A stretch of DNA of 27,352 nt from CAYVBW01 sp964449995. GTDB taxonomy: Bacteria > Patescibacteriota > Microgenomatia > UBA1400 > PJMF01. This document shows, one piece after another, positions 7,928 to 15,321 of the stretch (position 1 is the first letter of the stretch; each line of letters begins with the position of its first letter). The notes under the pieces were generated by a model. That model did no database searches, was not told the DNA's origin, and saw nothing but the letters and a program-made list of their open reading frames with translations. The position numbers were made by a program, and so were the translations under genes. The stretch is from positions 1 to 27,352 of the forward strand of contig CAYVBW010000013.1 of the NCBI GenBank assembly GCA_964449995.1. The letters are read 5' to 3'.

Positions 7928-8884
7928 TTATAAGCCCAATGCTTTTAGAAAAACAAAAATCATGTACATTAACAAAATTAAAACAGACTCTTTGCGTTCC
8001 AGCTTTTTTTTCGTCAACAGAAACAAAACCACAACCACAGAGGTTAGTAGTAAATAAGCTAAATCAAAGGTTGCTATACTTCTAGGAATATGCCAACCAG
8101 CAATAATAGCTGTGCCTCCTAATCCCAAAAGGGTTACAATAATATTCCCTCCCAGCATACTTCCGACAGATAATCCAGGAGAGCCCTTAATAAGGGCAGA
8201 GATAGCTACAAATAATTCGGGCAGACTTACTCCTATACCAACAATAAAAAGGCCAACAATCATCTGATCAATTTGCAAAATCTGAGAGATATTCACAGCT
8301 CGACTAACTACAAGCTCTGACCCAAGCACAATTACTATCAATCCCGATGCTAACTGAATAAAAAACCTTAAATTATTTTTAAAACTAAATTTTCGAGAAT
8401 GTTTTTTAACAAGCTTGCGTGAACTAGTTTTATTTAAAGTAAACAGATAAAAACCATAAAGCAGTAGCAAAACAAGCCCCTCTATTCTAGAAATAAAACC
8501 ATTAATAGAAAAAGCTATCAGCAATAAAGTGCTACCAATTAGCATCAGCCCATTACGCATGACCTCTTTTTTATCAACTTTAATAACTTGAAATAATCCC
8601 GCTAATCCCAAAACCAAACCTATTTGACTCATATTAGACCCCACAACATTTCCTATTACCAACTGGGTAACTTGATCTCCTTGAAGTTGTTTAAATGCTC
8701 CAACAAAAGTAATCATAATTTCAGGGAGATTAATGCAGAATGAAACAATAGTTAGCCCAACCAGAGTTTCTGACCAACCTAGTTTTTTAGAAATAGCTAG
8801 GGCAGCTTTAATTAGCAGCTCAGCCCCAAGCCACAACATAACAAACCCTATTCCAATCAACAAAAAATTGTTTAAAAGAAACAT
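7928..8884 (-). CDS. Na+/Ca2+ exchanger-like membrane antiporter (CaCA, YrbG type)
   Basis: A 318-residue protein with about ten hydrophobic segments arranged as two halves, each containing an alpha-repeat of the calcium/cation antiporter superfamily. Repeat 1 is ETLVGLTIVSFCINLPEI with GNVVGSNMSQIGLVLGLA; repeat 2 is DQMIVGLFIVGIGVSLPEL with GSMLGGNIIVTLLGLG. Both retain the ion-binding glutamate of the (S/L)PE motif. Repeat 1 has CINLPE where GTSAPE or GTSLPE is usual, which may change ion preference. A basic cytoplasmic loop between the halves (KTSSRKLVKKHSRKFSFK) separates them in the usual way. It probably exchanges Na+ or H+ for Ca2+ or another cation across the inner membrane. It precedes efp but efp has its own promoter. 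Confidence 0.87.
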   Translation of the reverse strand: MFLLNNFLLIGIGFVMLWLGAELLIKAALAISKKLGWSETLVGLTIVSFCINLPEIMITFVGAFKQLQGDQVTQLVIGNVVGSNMSQIGLVLGLAGLFQVIKVDKKEVMRNGLMLIGSTLLLIAFSINGFISRIEGLVLLLLYGFYLFTLNKTSSRKLVKKHSRKFSFKNNLRFFIQLASGLIVIVLGSELVVSRAVNISQILQIDQMIVGLFIVGIGVSLPELFVAISALIKGSPGLSVGSMLGGNIIVTLLGLGGTAIIAGWHIPRSIATFDLAYLLLTSVVVVLFLLTKKKLERKESVLILLMYMIFVFLKALGL

Positions 8885-8997
8885 ATGTTGTTTATTAAAT
8901 CAAAAAAAACAATATAACTGAATAGCTAATAATCGAAATTTGTTAACTCCTAAAAAACTTAAATACAACGATGTTTTACTCAAGAAATCAGCAACTC

Positions 8998-9040
8998 TTG
9001 ACACTAATTGCTAATTTGCTATATTAATAATTAGCAATTA
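8998..9040 (+). promoter_or_regulatory. hsp20 promoter with an overlapping palindromic operator
   Basis: TTGACA (8998-9003), a 16-base spacer and TATATT (9020-9025) form a near-consensus promoter. A perfect 12-bp inverted repeat, TAATTGCTAATT (9005-9016) and AATTAGCAATTA (9029-9040) with a 12-base centre, covers the spacer and the start site. A repressor bound here would block RNA polymerase. The arms do not match CIRCE in sequence order or HspR boxes, so the repressor is unknown. Confidence 0.75.
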
Positions 9041-9087
9041 CTAAATATGTCTGCTAAAAATAATTAAGCAGAGAAAGGAGAACAAAA

Positions 9088-9501
9088 ATGGATTTAATTC
9101 CTTTTCAACCCTTTAGAATGTTAAGTAGATGGCCTGATTTTTGGGATGATCAAGATTTTGCTGTTAACGCTTCAGCAAATAATTTGGATTTGTATGAAAC
9201 TGAAGATGAGGTTGTTGTTAAAACAAACGTTGCTGGAGTAGGACCAGAGGATATTGATCTGACATTCGAGGATGGAATACTTTGGATCAAAGCTGCAAAA
9301 GTTGAGGAACAAAAAGATGAAGAAAAAACTCACTATGCTAAATCCTCTTGGAGCTATTCTTACAAAGTAGCCATTCCAGGAAAAATTGATCCTAATAAAG
9401 AACCACAGGCTGAAGTAGATAACGGAGTGCTTACAGTTACTTTTGAAAAATCAGAGGTGACTAAACCCAAAAAACTCAAAGTAACAGCAAAGAATAAATA
9501 A
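9088..9501 (+). CDS. Small heat-shock protein, Hsp20/alpha-crystallin family
   Basis: An ATP-independent holdase that binds unfolding proteins and forms oligomers. Of 137 residues, about 30-135 make up the alpha-crystallin domain, including NLDLYETEDEVVVKTNVAGV, the conserved VDNGVLTVTFEK signature near the C-terminus and a lysine-rich end. The N-terminal arm is short and aromatic (FQPFRMLSRWPDFWDDQDF), as usual. The ATG is preceded by AAAGGAG at seven bases, the strongest Shine-Dalgarno sequence in the window. With a consensus-like promoter, this predicts high expression when the operator is free. A bidirectional terminator follows directly, so the gene is monocistronic. Confidence 0.95.
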   Translation: MDLIPFQPFRMLSRWPDFWDDQDFAVNASANNLDLYETEDEVVVKTNVAGVGPEDIDLTFEDGILWIKAAKVEEQKDEEKTHYAKSSWSYSYKVAIPGKIDPNKEPQAEVDNGVLTVTFEKSEVTKPKKLKVTAKNK

Positions 9502-9513
9502 TCTAAATTAAAG

Positions 9514-9547
9514 AAAAAGGCCGGTCCAAAGCGACTGGTCTTTTTTT
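9514..9547. terminator. Terminator between hsp20 and the convergent hydrolase gene
   Basis: AAAAAGGCCGGTC and GACTGGTCTTTTTTT pair around CAAAGC, with two G-U pairs. Runs of T on one strand and A on the other let it act in both directions. Confidence 0.85.
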
Positions 9548-10557
9548 CAATCAGAGGTGGCTCCCTTTATACCTGCTCTGAAAGCTTCAAAAATCTTAGT
9601 TGGCTGATTATCTCTATCAAAAAAACTAAAATCTGAGAATTGGCCAGGAGCTCCTCTTAATAAAAAAGGAGTAACACCAACTACTTTAGGATGTGTCCAA
9701 ACGTGCTGCATAGCATAAAGATAATAGCTTTTTAACCAAGGCTCTGTTTGTGAAGTTTGAACCCAACCTGTTTCAGTAATAATTACTTCAAAATCTCGAC
9801 CCGTTTTTCTTTTTAAAAAATTCAATTCATGCTCAAATCCTCTGATAGAATTCTGTCCAGTTAGGATTGGGCTGGAAGAAAAAGCAGGATTGGGATATGA
9901 GTGAGAGTTCCACAGATCAATATGATCAAATATCCAAGGATTATATTCCAGCATTTTGGTTAAGTAAGTAAAAGCCTCCATGGTTTCAGCAGAATTAGGT
10001 GCTGCCAAATCCATAGCTGCTGGCATAACCACATAATTCGCTTTTTCTGTTTTTGCCCAACTAGTAGCAAATTCCAAAATTTGAGTATACGAAAGTGGAT
10101 CTATAACGCCTCCCCATTCTTTAGCATGATTAACCTCATTAAAAATAATGATGTAACGTTTCTCTGTCGGCCAATCAAGTTGATCCATAAATTTAAAAAG
10201 CTGAACTATATCATACCTTGTGGGCTGCGCCCAAACACCTTCTTCAACCTTAGTCGCTAAACGAACAATTGGAATAAATTTATATTTTTTAGTCTCTCTA
10301 AAAAAATTTTGCCAGCCTTCAGGCTCATTCAAATCTTTAAGCGCCAAAGGTATAGTTAAAAAATGCCAGTCATCTTTCATATCACCTTGTTTAAACAGCA
10401 GTTTGGCATTGCTTAAATCAGCCGGGGAAAGAATATGAACCCCTAAAATTTTATTTTTAATAGCATGAGTTAAAGGAGTCACAACTAAACCTATTGCCAT
10501 TAAGGTGATAATTGCCACAGCCTTGAAAAACAGAAACTTGTTAAAAGTTTTTTTCAT
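9547..10557 (-). CDS. Secreted or membrane-anchored glycoside hydrolase-like protein (clan GH-A type barrel)
   Basis: From the ATG at 10557 the protein has 336 residues. A basic start and a hydrophobic stretch at 6-32 (ending PLTHA) look like a signal peptide or anchor. The rest reads as a TIM barrel: IIIFNEVNHAKEWGG supplies a candidate acid/base glutamate (E141) and VIITETGW a candidate nucleophile (E262). Their order and spacing fit retaining glycosidases of clan GH-A. The substrate cannot be told from sequence; a role in trimming its own or a neighbour's surface polysaccharide is inference. The frame is open 11 codons further upstream (10590), but those codons fall in the divergent promoter region. 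It is divergent from the lysozyme-like gene at 10638. Confidence 0.72.
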   Translation of the reverse strand: MKKTFNKFLFFKAVAIITLMAIGLVVTPLTHAIKNKILGVHILSPADLSNAKLLFKQGDMKDDWHFLTIPLALKDLNEPEGWQNFFRETKKYKFIPIVRLATKVEEGVWAQPTRYDIVQLFKFMDQLDWPTEKRYIIIFNEVNHAKEWGGVIDPLSYTQILEFATSWAKTEKANYVVMPAAMDLAAPNSAETMEAFTYLTKMLEYNPWIFDHIDLWNSHSYPNPAFSSSPILTGQNSIRGFEHELNFLKRKTGRDFEVIITETGWVQTSQTEPWLKSYYLYAMQHVWTHPKVVGVTPFLLRGAPGQFSDFSFFDRDNQPTKIFEAFRAGIKGATSD

Positions 10558-10593
10558 CTTTAACCGCTTTCTATATATATAGGATATCATTTT

Positions 10594-10622
10594 TTTACCT
10601 TTTTGATAGGGCGTGCTATACT
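10594..10622 (+). promoter_or_regulatory. Promoter of the lysozyme-like gene
   Basis: TTTACC (10594-10599), a 17-base spacer and TATACT (10617-10622), with 15 bases to the ATG. The leader would be about nine bases with no Shine-Dalgarno sequence. A TATATATA stretch on the other strand may serve the divergent gene. Confidence 0.65.
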
Positions 10623-10637
10623 TATTTTTAGAAATTT

Positions 10638-11294
10638 ATGAAACAAATTTGGCAATCCTTAATATGGTTAGTAACAACTAGTGTCACTATTTTAACTAGT
10701 ATTGTTCTCTTTCACACTTTTTTTGACTATTCCCAATTAACTGTTATTCAACAAGAGGCTAGACATACCAGCATCGTAGCAGGCAATCCAGATCCCGAAG
10801 GGGAGATACAGGGCATTGAAAGCATTTTAGAACTTGAGGACGGTAGAGCTGAAATTGTTGCTAACTTTTTGGCAAAATATGACTCTCCATTAAAACCTCA
10901 CGATTATTATGGACACCTACTGGTAGAAATAGCAGACCGCTACGAGCTAGATTTTAGGTTTTTGCCGGCTATTATGATGGAAGAAAGTAATCTATGTAAA
11001 AATATTCCAGAAGGCACTTATAACTGCTTAGGGTTTGGAATTCACTCTGGGGGAACGTTGGGGTTTGAAAACTATGAAGCTGGCTTTGAAAGAGCAGCTA
11101 GAGAACTGCGTGCCAACTATGTAGAACAGGGAAGAATACAGGTTTCAGAGATTGCAAGAAAGTACACTGCAAGCGTGGAGAAGTGGACCAGTTCTGTTAA
11201 TCAATGGATGACAGAAATGAAATATGACGATCGACAAAAAGGGATTGAAAAGAAAGATGATGCTAGCGTCCTAGAATATGTGAAAATTGAATAA
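10638..11294 (+). CDS. Membrane-anchored lysozyme/transglycosylase-like protein
   Basis: A 218-residue protein with one N-terminal transmembrane segment (about 8-28) and an outside domain. Residues 90-175 hold a lysozyme-fold signature: FLPAIMMEESNLCKNIPEGT followed by YNCLGFGIHSGGTLGFENYEAG. The ESN triad at 116-118 resembles the catalytic Glu-Ser of soluble lytic transglycosylases, and C120/C130 could form a disulphide. The C-terminal 40 residues are charged. It most likely cuts peptidoglycan at the cell surface. It could equally belong to glucosaminidase-like relatives of the same fold. It shares a promoter region with the divergent hydrolase-like gene, suggesting a joint envelope role. 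Confidence 0.72.
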   Translation: MKQIWQSLIWLVTTSVTILTSIVLFHTFFDYSQLTVIQQEARHTSIVAGNPDPEGEIQGIESILELEDGRAEIVANFLAKYDSPLKPHDYYGHLLVEIADRYELDFRFLPAIMMEESNLCKNIPEGTYNCLGFGIHSGGTLGFENYEAGFERAARELRANYVEQGRIQVSEIARKYTASVEKWTSSVNQWMTEMKYDDRQKGIEKKDDASVLEYVKIE

Positions 11295-11362
11295 TTATAG
11301 GATATATTTTTTTAAATTTGAACCAGGCTTTGCTACCTGGATTGATATATATTGAATTACTA

Positions 11363-11391
11363 TTGACAATCTTATAATAATAACATATAGT
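11363..11391 (+). promoter_or_regulatory. Consensus promoter of a candidate small RNA
   Basis: TTGACA (11363-11368), a 17-base spacer and TATAGT (11386-11391). This is the closest match to the sigma-70 consensus in the window, yet no reading frame follows it. Confidence 0.75.
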
Positions 11392-11397
11392 AATATA

Positions 11398-11469
11398 TAC
11401 CTCAGAAGGTTCTCCTCACCGGGAGATACGTTCTGAGACAAAAAACCTCGAATCAACTCGAGGTTTTTT
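11398..11469 (+). ncRNA. Candidate structured small RNA of about 72 nt
   Basis: The predicted transcript runs from about 11398 to the terminator. CTCAGAA (11401-11407) pairs with TTCTGAG (11431-11437). Inside, TCTCC (11411-11415) pairs with GGAGA (11422-11426), leaving an internal loop (GGT/TACG) and the terminal loop TCACCG. A strong terminator hairpin follows after only two bases. Promoter, fold and terminator together support a gene, but I do not recognise the family. It does not show the SRP RNA helix 8 motif and is too short for tmRNA, RNase P RNA or typical 6S RNA. Confidence 0.55.
11440..11469. terminator. Bidirectional terminator shared by the small RNA and tRNA-Leu
   Basis: A perfect 12-bp stem, AAAAAACCTCGA and TCGAGGTTTTTT, around loop ATCAAC. 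It ends the plus-strand small RNA and the minus-strand tRNA-Leu transcript. Confidence 0.92.
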
Positions 11470-11498
11470 GTTGTCTTTGATGACCCAAGAAAACAAAG

Positions 11499-11582
11499 TG
11501 CCGAAGAGAGGACTCGAACCTCCAAGGAATTGCTTCCACACGGTCCTAAGCCGTGCGCGTCTACCAGTTCCGCCACTTCGGC
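11499..11582 (-). tRNA. tRNA-Leu (anticodon UAG)
   Basis: The minus strand gives a class II tRNA with a long variable arm (TGGAAGCAATTCCTT). The acceptor GCCGAAG pairs with CTTCGGC, the anticodon stem CACGG/CCGTG encloses CTTAGGA with anticodon TAG, and the T-arm is GAGGTTCGAGTCCTC. The discriminator is A and CCA is not encoded. The UAG anticodon reads CUA and probably other CUN codons. Confidence 0.96.
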
Positions 11583-11593
11583 TGCTTAAATGT

Positions 11594-11635
11594 TTGCTAA
11601 TATAGAATTATATTTTACAATATCTAACAATCTAA
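11594..11635. promoter_or_regulatory. Overlapping divergent promoters for tRNA-Leu and the YgjP-like gene
   Basis: Plus strand: TTGCTA (11594-11599), 16 bases, TACAAT (11616-11621), 13 bases before the ATG at 11635. Minus strand: TTAGAT (11630-11635), 17 bases, TATAAT (11607-11612), about 25 bases before the tRNA-Leu 5' end. The two promoters interlock on opposite strands, so use of one may hinder the other. Confidence 0.55.
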
Positions 11636-12309
11636 TGCATTATCGTACACGCTTTTCTTCGAAAGCCAAAAGGGTCTCTATCAAAATTGAACCACCAAAC
11701 CAAGTTTTGGTGGTTGCTCCTAAAAGAACTCCTAAAAAAATTTTAGATAAATTCGTTAAAGAGCAATCAGCTTGGATCACCAAACAGCTGGCGAGAATGG
11801 TACAAAAACAAGATTCTATCGAATCCAATACTCAAGTATTAATTTTTGGAAAAACCTATCAAAAAAAATTTGGGTTTAATCATAATTTACCAATTGGCAT
11901 TTTATTCACAAATAATCAAATCCTGTTTAACTTTCCTGATTCAAATACTCTTCAGAAAAACAAATTAGTTAAATCTGAGCTTGAAATATTTCTTAAAAAA
12001 ACTGCTAGAAAATATCTTCAAGAAAAAACTAAGGCCCTAGCTGAAAAAATGCAAGTTAAATATAAAAAAATAACTCTGCGCAATCAAAAAACCCGCTGGG
12101 GTAGTTGCAGTAGTAATAACACTCTTAGTTTGAACTGGCGTTTAGTTCATTATCCACCAGAAATTATCGATTACGTTCTTGTGCATGAATTAGCACACCT
12201 AATCCACCACAATCATTCAAAAAAATTCTGGGAACTTGTCGCCCTTTATGACCCTAAATACAGACAGCATAAAAATTACTTAAAAAAATACGGCGTAACT
12301 TTAAATTAA
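11635..12309 (+). CDS. YgjP-like zinc metallopeptidase (DUF45)
   Basis: A 224-residue protein of the YgjP/DUF45 family, related to gluzincin metallopeptidases. The zinc site is VHELAHLIHHNHSKKFWELV: H184, E185 and H188 of the HExxH motif, with H194 as the likely third ligand. Just before it comes the family block TRWGSCSSNNTLSLNWRLVHYP. The N-terminal half is basic and beta-rich. The biological substrate of this family is not established; in some genomes members neighbour type I restriction genes, which are absent here. The frame is open from an ATG at 11590, but the promoter at 11594-11621 lies inside that extension. The ATG at 11635 also gives the usual N-terminus. Confidence 0.87.
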   Translation: MHYRTRFSSKAKRVSIKIEPPNQVLVVAPKRTPKKILDKFVKEQSAWITKQLARMVQKQDSIESNTQVLIFGKTYQKKFGFNHNLPIGILFTNNQILFNFPDSNTLQKNKLVKSELEIFLKKTARKYLQEKTKALAEKMQVKYKKITLRNQKTRWGSCSSNNTLSLNWRLVHYPPEIIDYVLVHELAHLIHHNHSKKFWELVALYDPKYRQHKNYLKKYGVTLN

Positions 12310-12317
12310 GGTTAAAT

Positions 12318-12323
12318 TATAAT
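12318..12323 (+). promoter_or_regulatory. -10 box before the delta-like gene, predicted leaderless
   Basis: A perfect TATAAT with nine bases to the ATG at 12333. The -35 region (GTAACT at 17 bases) is weak. Transcription would begin about two bases before the start codon. Confidence 0.5.
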
Positions 12324-12332
12324 CCAATCTAA

Positions 12333-13013
12333 ATGATTATTATTCACGGCGACAATACTATCCTATCCAGAACTAAGCTTGTTGAAATACTTGAAAATGC
12401 TAAAGAAAACAACACCTTAGTTGAGCGATTTAACGCCTCACAGCTTGATATCCCTACTCTAGAAAGCAAACTTCAAAAAACTGATTTATTTGGACATAGC
12501 AGGATGTTGATTATAGAAGAGCTTCATAGCCAAACTCGATCAAAAAAACTTAATACTATGATCAAAATGTTAGCTAGCTCTAGTATGAATTTATGTTTGT
12601 GGGAAAAACGACAACTTACTTCAAGCATGCTTAAAAAACTTAAAGCAGATCAAGTTTTTGAATTTAAATTAGCCAACTCACTATTCACCTGGCTTGATTC
12701 TTTATCTCCGCAAGAATCGACTAAAGTCAAACAAATTAAATTTTTTCAACAGGCTGTTCAGGAAAACGATGAATATATGTGCTTTATTATGTTGGCCAGG
12801 CAAGTAAGACTTCTCATACAAGCCACAAGCGGGGGACAAGTAAAAGGACCATTTTTTGTAATTAATAAAATCAACCAACAAGCAAAAAAATTTACTCTAA
12901 AAAGATTGCTATGGCTGCACGATCAGCTGCACAAATTGGATAAAGAAGTCAAGACTTCTGCTAATAAGATTAGCTTGTCTCAGGCTGTGGAACTTATTCT
13001 CTTAAAATTATAA
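12333..13013 (+). CDS. DNA polymerase III delta subunit-like protein (HolA family), short form
   Basis: The delta subunit opens the beta sliding clamp within the clamp loader. This 226-residue protein starts with MIIIHGDNTILSRTKLVEIL, matching the GxD start of HolA, and continues with the degenerate AAA+-like region (LQKTDLFGHSRMLIIEELHS, then a short NLCLWEKRQL strand). The C-terminal half is helical (CFIMLARQVRLLIQATSGG, then FTLKRLLWLHDQLHKLDKEVK), like the delta collar domain. Usual HolA proteins have about 330 residues, so roughly 100 are missing, mainly between the AAA+ part and the collar. Reduced versions are expected in small genomes. The family call rests on the ends and general layout, not on catalytic residues, since delta has none. 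Confidence 0.72.
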   Translation: MIIIHGDNTILSRTKLVEILENAKENNTLVERFNASQLDIPTLESKLQKTDLFGHSRMLIIEELHSQTRSKKLNTMIKMLASSSMNLCLWEKRQLTSSMLKKLKADQVFEFKLANSLFTWLDSLSPQESTKVKQIKFFQQAVQENDEYMCFIMLARQVRLLIQATSGGQVKGPFFVINKINQQAKKFTLKRLLWLHDQLHKLDKEVKTSANKISLSQAVELILLKL

Positions 13014-13061
13014 TTTTTTTCCTATTTACAGTATTTTTAAAAATATGATAAAGTATGATGA

Positions 13062-13877
13062 GTGAACAAACAACGCTTAAGTATTACTCTATCTCAATCC
13101 ACGCTTTCTCAAATTGACCAACTGATTGACAAAAAAAAGGTTCGCAGTCGATCTCACGCTATTGAAACAATTTTACAAAAACAACTAAAGCCTGCGGTTA
13201 GTACGGCAGTCATTCTGGCAGGTGGTAGCAACAAAAAATCAAATCTCATCAAACCATTGATAAAACATCAAAATCAGCCCTTAATTTTTCACATAATTGA
13301 TCACTTGTTGCGCTTTGATGTTACGAAAATCATTATCCTGACACACTCCAAAGGTCAAAAAATAAAAAAAAGCATTAGTAAAAAATACCCTAAGCTGGAT
13401 GTTAGGTATATTTTTGAAAAACAAAGACTAGGTACTGGCGGGGCTTTAAAAAACGCTCAAAAGATACTCCAAGAAAATTTCTATTGCTTTCACGGTGACG
13501 TCTTTACAGACATTAATTTACAACAATTTGCCAGTTTTCACCAACACAACCAAGGAATTGCCACCATAGCTGTTAAGCCTAGAATGGCTCATCAATCTTT
13601 TGACAACATTTCTGTTCAAGGAAATCAAATTACTGCTTTCCAACCCAAAAACAAAGTTCAAAACCCCAGCTTAGTTAATAGTGGAATTTATCTTTTTGAA
13701 CCTGAAATAATGGATTTTATTCCTGATAAAAAACCGACCATGCTGGAGAAGGATGTTTTTCCTCAGTTAACAAAGGCTGGTAAACTTTACGCTTTTGCAT
13801 TCGAGGGTATTTGGTTTGATATAACTACAGAAAAACAGTATCAACAAGACTTTCAAAAAATTAATAGACTTAGCTAA
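13062..13877 (+). CDS. Ribbon-helix-helix domain fused to a sugar-phosphate nucleotidyltransferase-like domain
   Basis: Residues 1-43 (QRLSITLSQSTLSQIDQLID and SRSHAIETILQKQL) look like a CopG/MetJ-type ribbon-helix-helix DNA-binding domain. Residues 47-271 form a nucleotidyltransferase of the GlmU/RmlA type: AVILAGG, GTGGALKNA, the metal aspartate in FHGDVFTD (D146) and WFDITTEKQY with D253. The glycine-rich loop normally reads GGxGTRL but here is GGSNKKSN, without the usual arginine, so activity may be reduced. It starts with GTG; the ATGs just upstream are out of frame. It precedes the phosphomannomutase gene by 39 bases, consistent with making NDP-sugars, possibly GDP-mannose or UDP/dTDP-glucose. 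The fused DNA-binding domain suggests a regulator that senses sugar nucleotides. Confidence 0.78.
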   Translation: MNKQRLSITLSQSTLSQIDQLIDKKKVRSRSHAIETILQKQLKPAVSTAVILAGGSNKKSNLIKPLIKHQNQPLIFHIIDHLLRFDVTKIIILTHSKGQKIKKSISKKYPKLDVRYIFEKQRLGTGGALKNAQKILQENFYCFHGDVFTDINLQQFASFHQHNQGIATIAVKPRMAHQSFDNISVQGNQITAFQPKNKVQNPSLVNSGIYLFEPEIMDFIPDKKPTMLEKDVFPQLTKAGKLYAFAFEGIWFDITTEKQYQQDFQKINRLS

Positions 13878-13916
13878 TAACATAAATTATTTATAATTAA
13901 TTAAAAAGGAAAAAAT

Positions 13917-15281
13917 ATGCCAAAAAATTTAGACTTTTTTAAAGCTTATGACATTAGGGGTCTGTACCCCGATGAAATTAATGACGATATTGCTTATAAA
14001 GTAGGAAGAGGTTTTGCTACCATTTTACAAGAAGAAAACCCCAAACAACAACTTACAGTTGTTGTTTCAAGAGACATGAGACCATCCTCAGAACAACTAC
14101 AGAAAAACTTAATTAAAGGTTTGACTGATTCTGGACTTGACGTGGTTGATATTGGTTTAAATACTACCCCAACTTTTTACTTTGGCGTTAGTTATTACCA
14201 ACACGATGGAGGAATCCAAATCACTGCCTCTCACAACCCTAGTGAATACAATGGCTTTAAATTAGCAAGATCAAAGGCCAGACCATTAGGAGAAGGGACC
14301 GGCATGGAGGAGTTGCGAGAGATAGTCTCTACTGAAAATTTTATTAATACTCAAAACAAAGGAAAGGTTGAAAAATTCACCCAAACTTTAAAAGATCAGG
14401 TAAAAGAGGCTTTAAAACAAGCTAATATCAAAAAAATAAAGCCATTCAAGATAGTGGTTGATGCAGGCAACTCAGTTGGAGCCTTAGATATGAAAGCAAT
14501 TTTTGAACACTTGCCCTGTGAGTTGATTCCGCTTTACTTTGAATTGGACGGAACCTTTCCTAACCACGATGCCGATCCTCTTAAGCCAGAAAATTTAATT
14601 GATCTACAACAAGAGGTTGAAAATCATAATGCAGATCTGGGAATTGCCTTAGACGGAGATGGTGACAGAATGTTTTTTATTGATGAAAAAGGAGATGAGG
14701 TACCCCAATCTATTTTACGCGGCATCATGGCCCAAATCGCCCTAAAAGAGAACCCTGGAGAAACAGTTTGTTATGACATCAGGCCTGGAAAAATTACTCA
14801 AGACATGATTGACGAAGTCGGTGGTGAAGCAGTCATTACTAAAGTTGGCCATTCTTTAATTAAGGCTAAAATGGAAGAAGTCAATGCTGTCTTTGGTGGA
14901 GAATCATCTGGACATTACTTTTATAAATTTAATTATGGAACCTTTGATATGCCTTTAGTGCTGCTAGTAAAATTTTTGCAGTACATTAGTGAGCAAAATA
15001 AACCTGTTTCTGAAATTATAAAGCCATATAAAAAATACTTTCATTCAGGAGAGATTAACTCGACGGTAGAGGACAAAGAGGCAGTTATGAAAAAACTAAC
15101 TGAGATTTATAATGACGGAGAGATATCTCATCTTGATGGAGTGACCATTACTTTTGATGATTATTGGTTTAACGTAAGACCGTCAAATACTGAGCCCAAG
15201 CTCAGGCTTAACTTAGAGGCTGTGAGTCAAGAAATAATGGAAAAGAAAAGAGATGAAATATTAAAAATAATAAGAGGCTAA
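13917..15281 (+). CDS. Phosphomannomutase/phosphoglucomutase
   Basis: Interconverts hexose 6-phosphate and 1-phosphate through a phosphoserine enzyme. The 454 residues show all four alpha-D-phosphohexomutase sites: the phosphoserine loop TASHNPSEYNGFK (S105), the Mg2+ loop DGDGDRMF (D246, D248, D250), the sugar-specificity loop GGESSGHYF (327-335, with the GESSGHY pattern of dual mannose/glucose enzymes), and the phosphate loop RPSNTEPKLR (421-430). The ATG has AAAAAGGA at a normal distance and a TATAAT box at 13892-13897. With the nucleotidyltransferase before it and the phosphoglucose/phosphomannose isomerase after it, a route from fructose 6-phosphate to an activated hexose is likely. Confidence 0.95.
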   Translation: MPKNLDFFKAYDIRGLYPDEINDDIAYKVGRGFATILQEENPKQQLTVVVSRDMRPSSEQLQKNLIKGLTDSGLDVVDIGLNTTPTFYFGVSYYQHDGGIQITASHNPSEYNGFKLARSKARPLGEGTGMEELREIVSTENFINTQNKGKVEKFTQTLKDQVKEALKQANIKKIKPFKIVVDAGNSVGALDMKAIFEHLPCELIPLYFELDGTFPNHDADPLKPENLIDLQQEVENHNADLGIALDGDGDRMFFIDEKGDEVPQSILRGIMAQIALKENPGETVCYDIRPGKITQDMIDEVGGEAVITKVGHSLIKAKMEEVNAVFGGESSGHYFYKFNYGTFDMPLVLLVKFLQYISEQNKPVSEIIKPYKKYFHSGEINSTVEDKEAVMKKLTEIYNDGEISHLDGVTITFDDYWFNVRPSNTEPKLRLNLEAVSQEIMEKKRDEILKIIRG

Positions 15282-15321
15282 ACATCGGTAGCTTGCTATC
15301 ATTAGTTAAAATATAAATACT

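Noticed and set aside
9005..9040. CIRCE element for HrcA
   Set aside because: CIRCE is TTAGCACTC-N9-GAGTGCTAA; here the arms are in the reverse order and only partly similar.
11398..11469. SRP RNA (short bacterial form)
   Set aside because: The size would fit, but the GGAA tetraloop and AGCAG internal-loop motif of helix 8 are absent.
11295..11576. 93-codon open frame on the minus strand across tRNA-Leu
   Set aside because: Its first 27 or so residues are the translated tRNA-Leu gene, a well-known false protein, and the rest crosses the terminator and the small-RNA locus.
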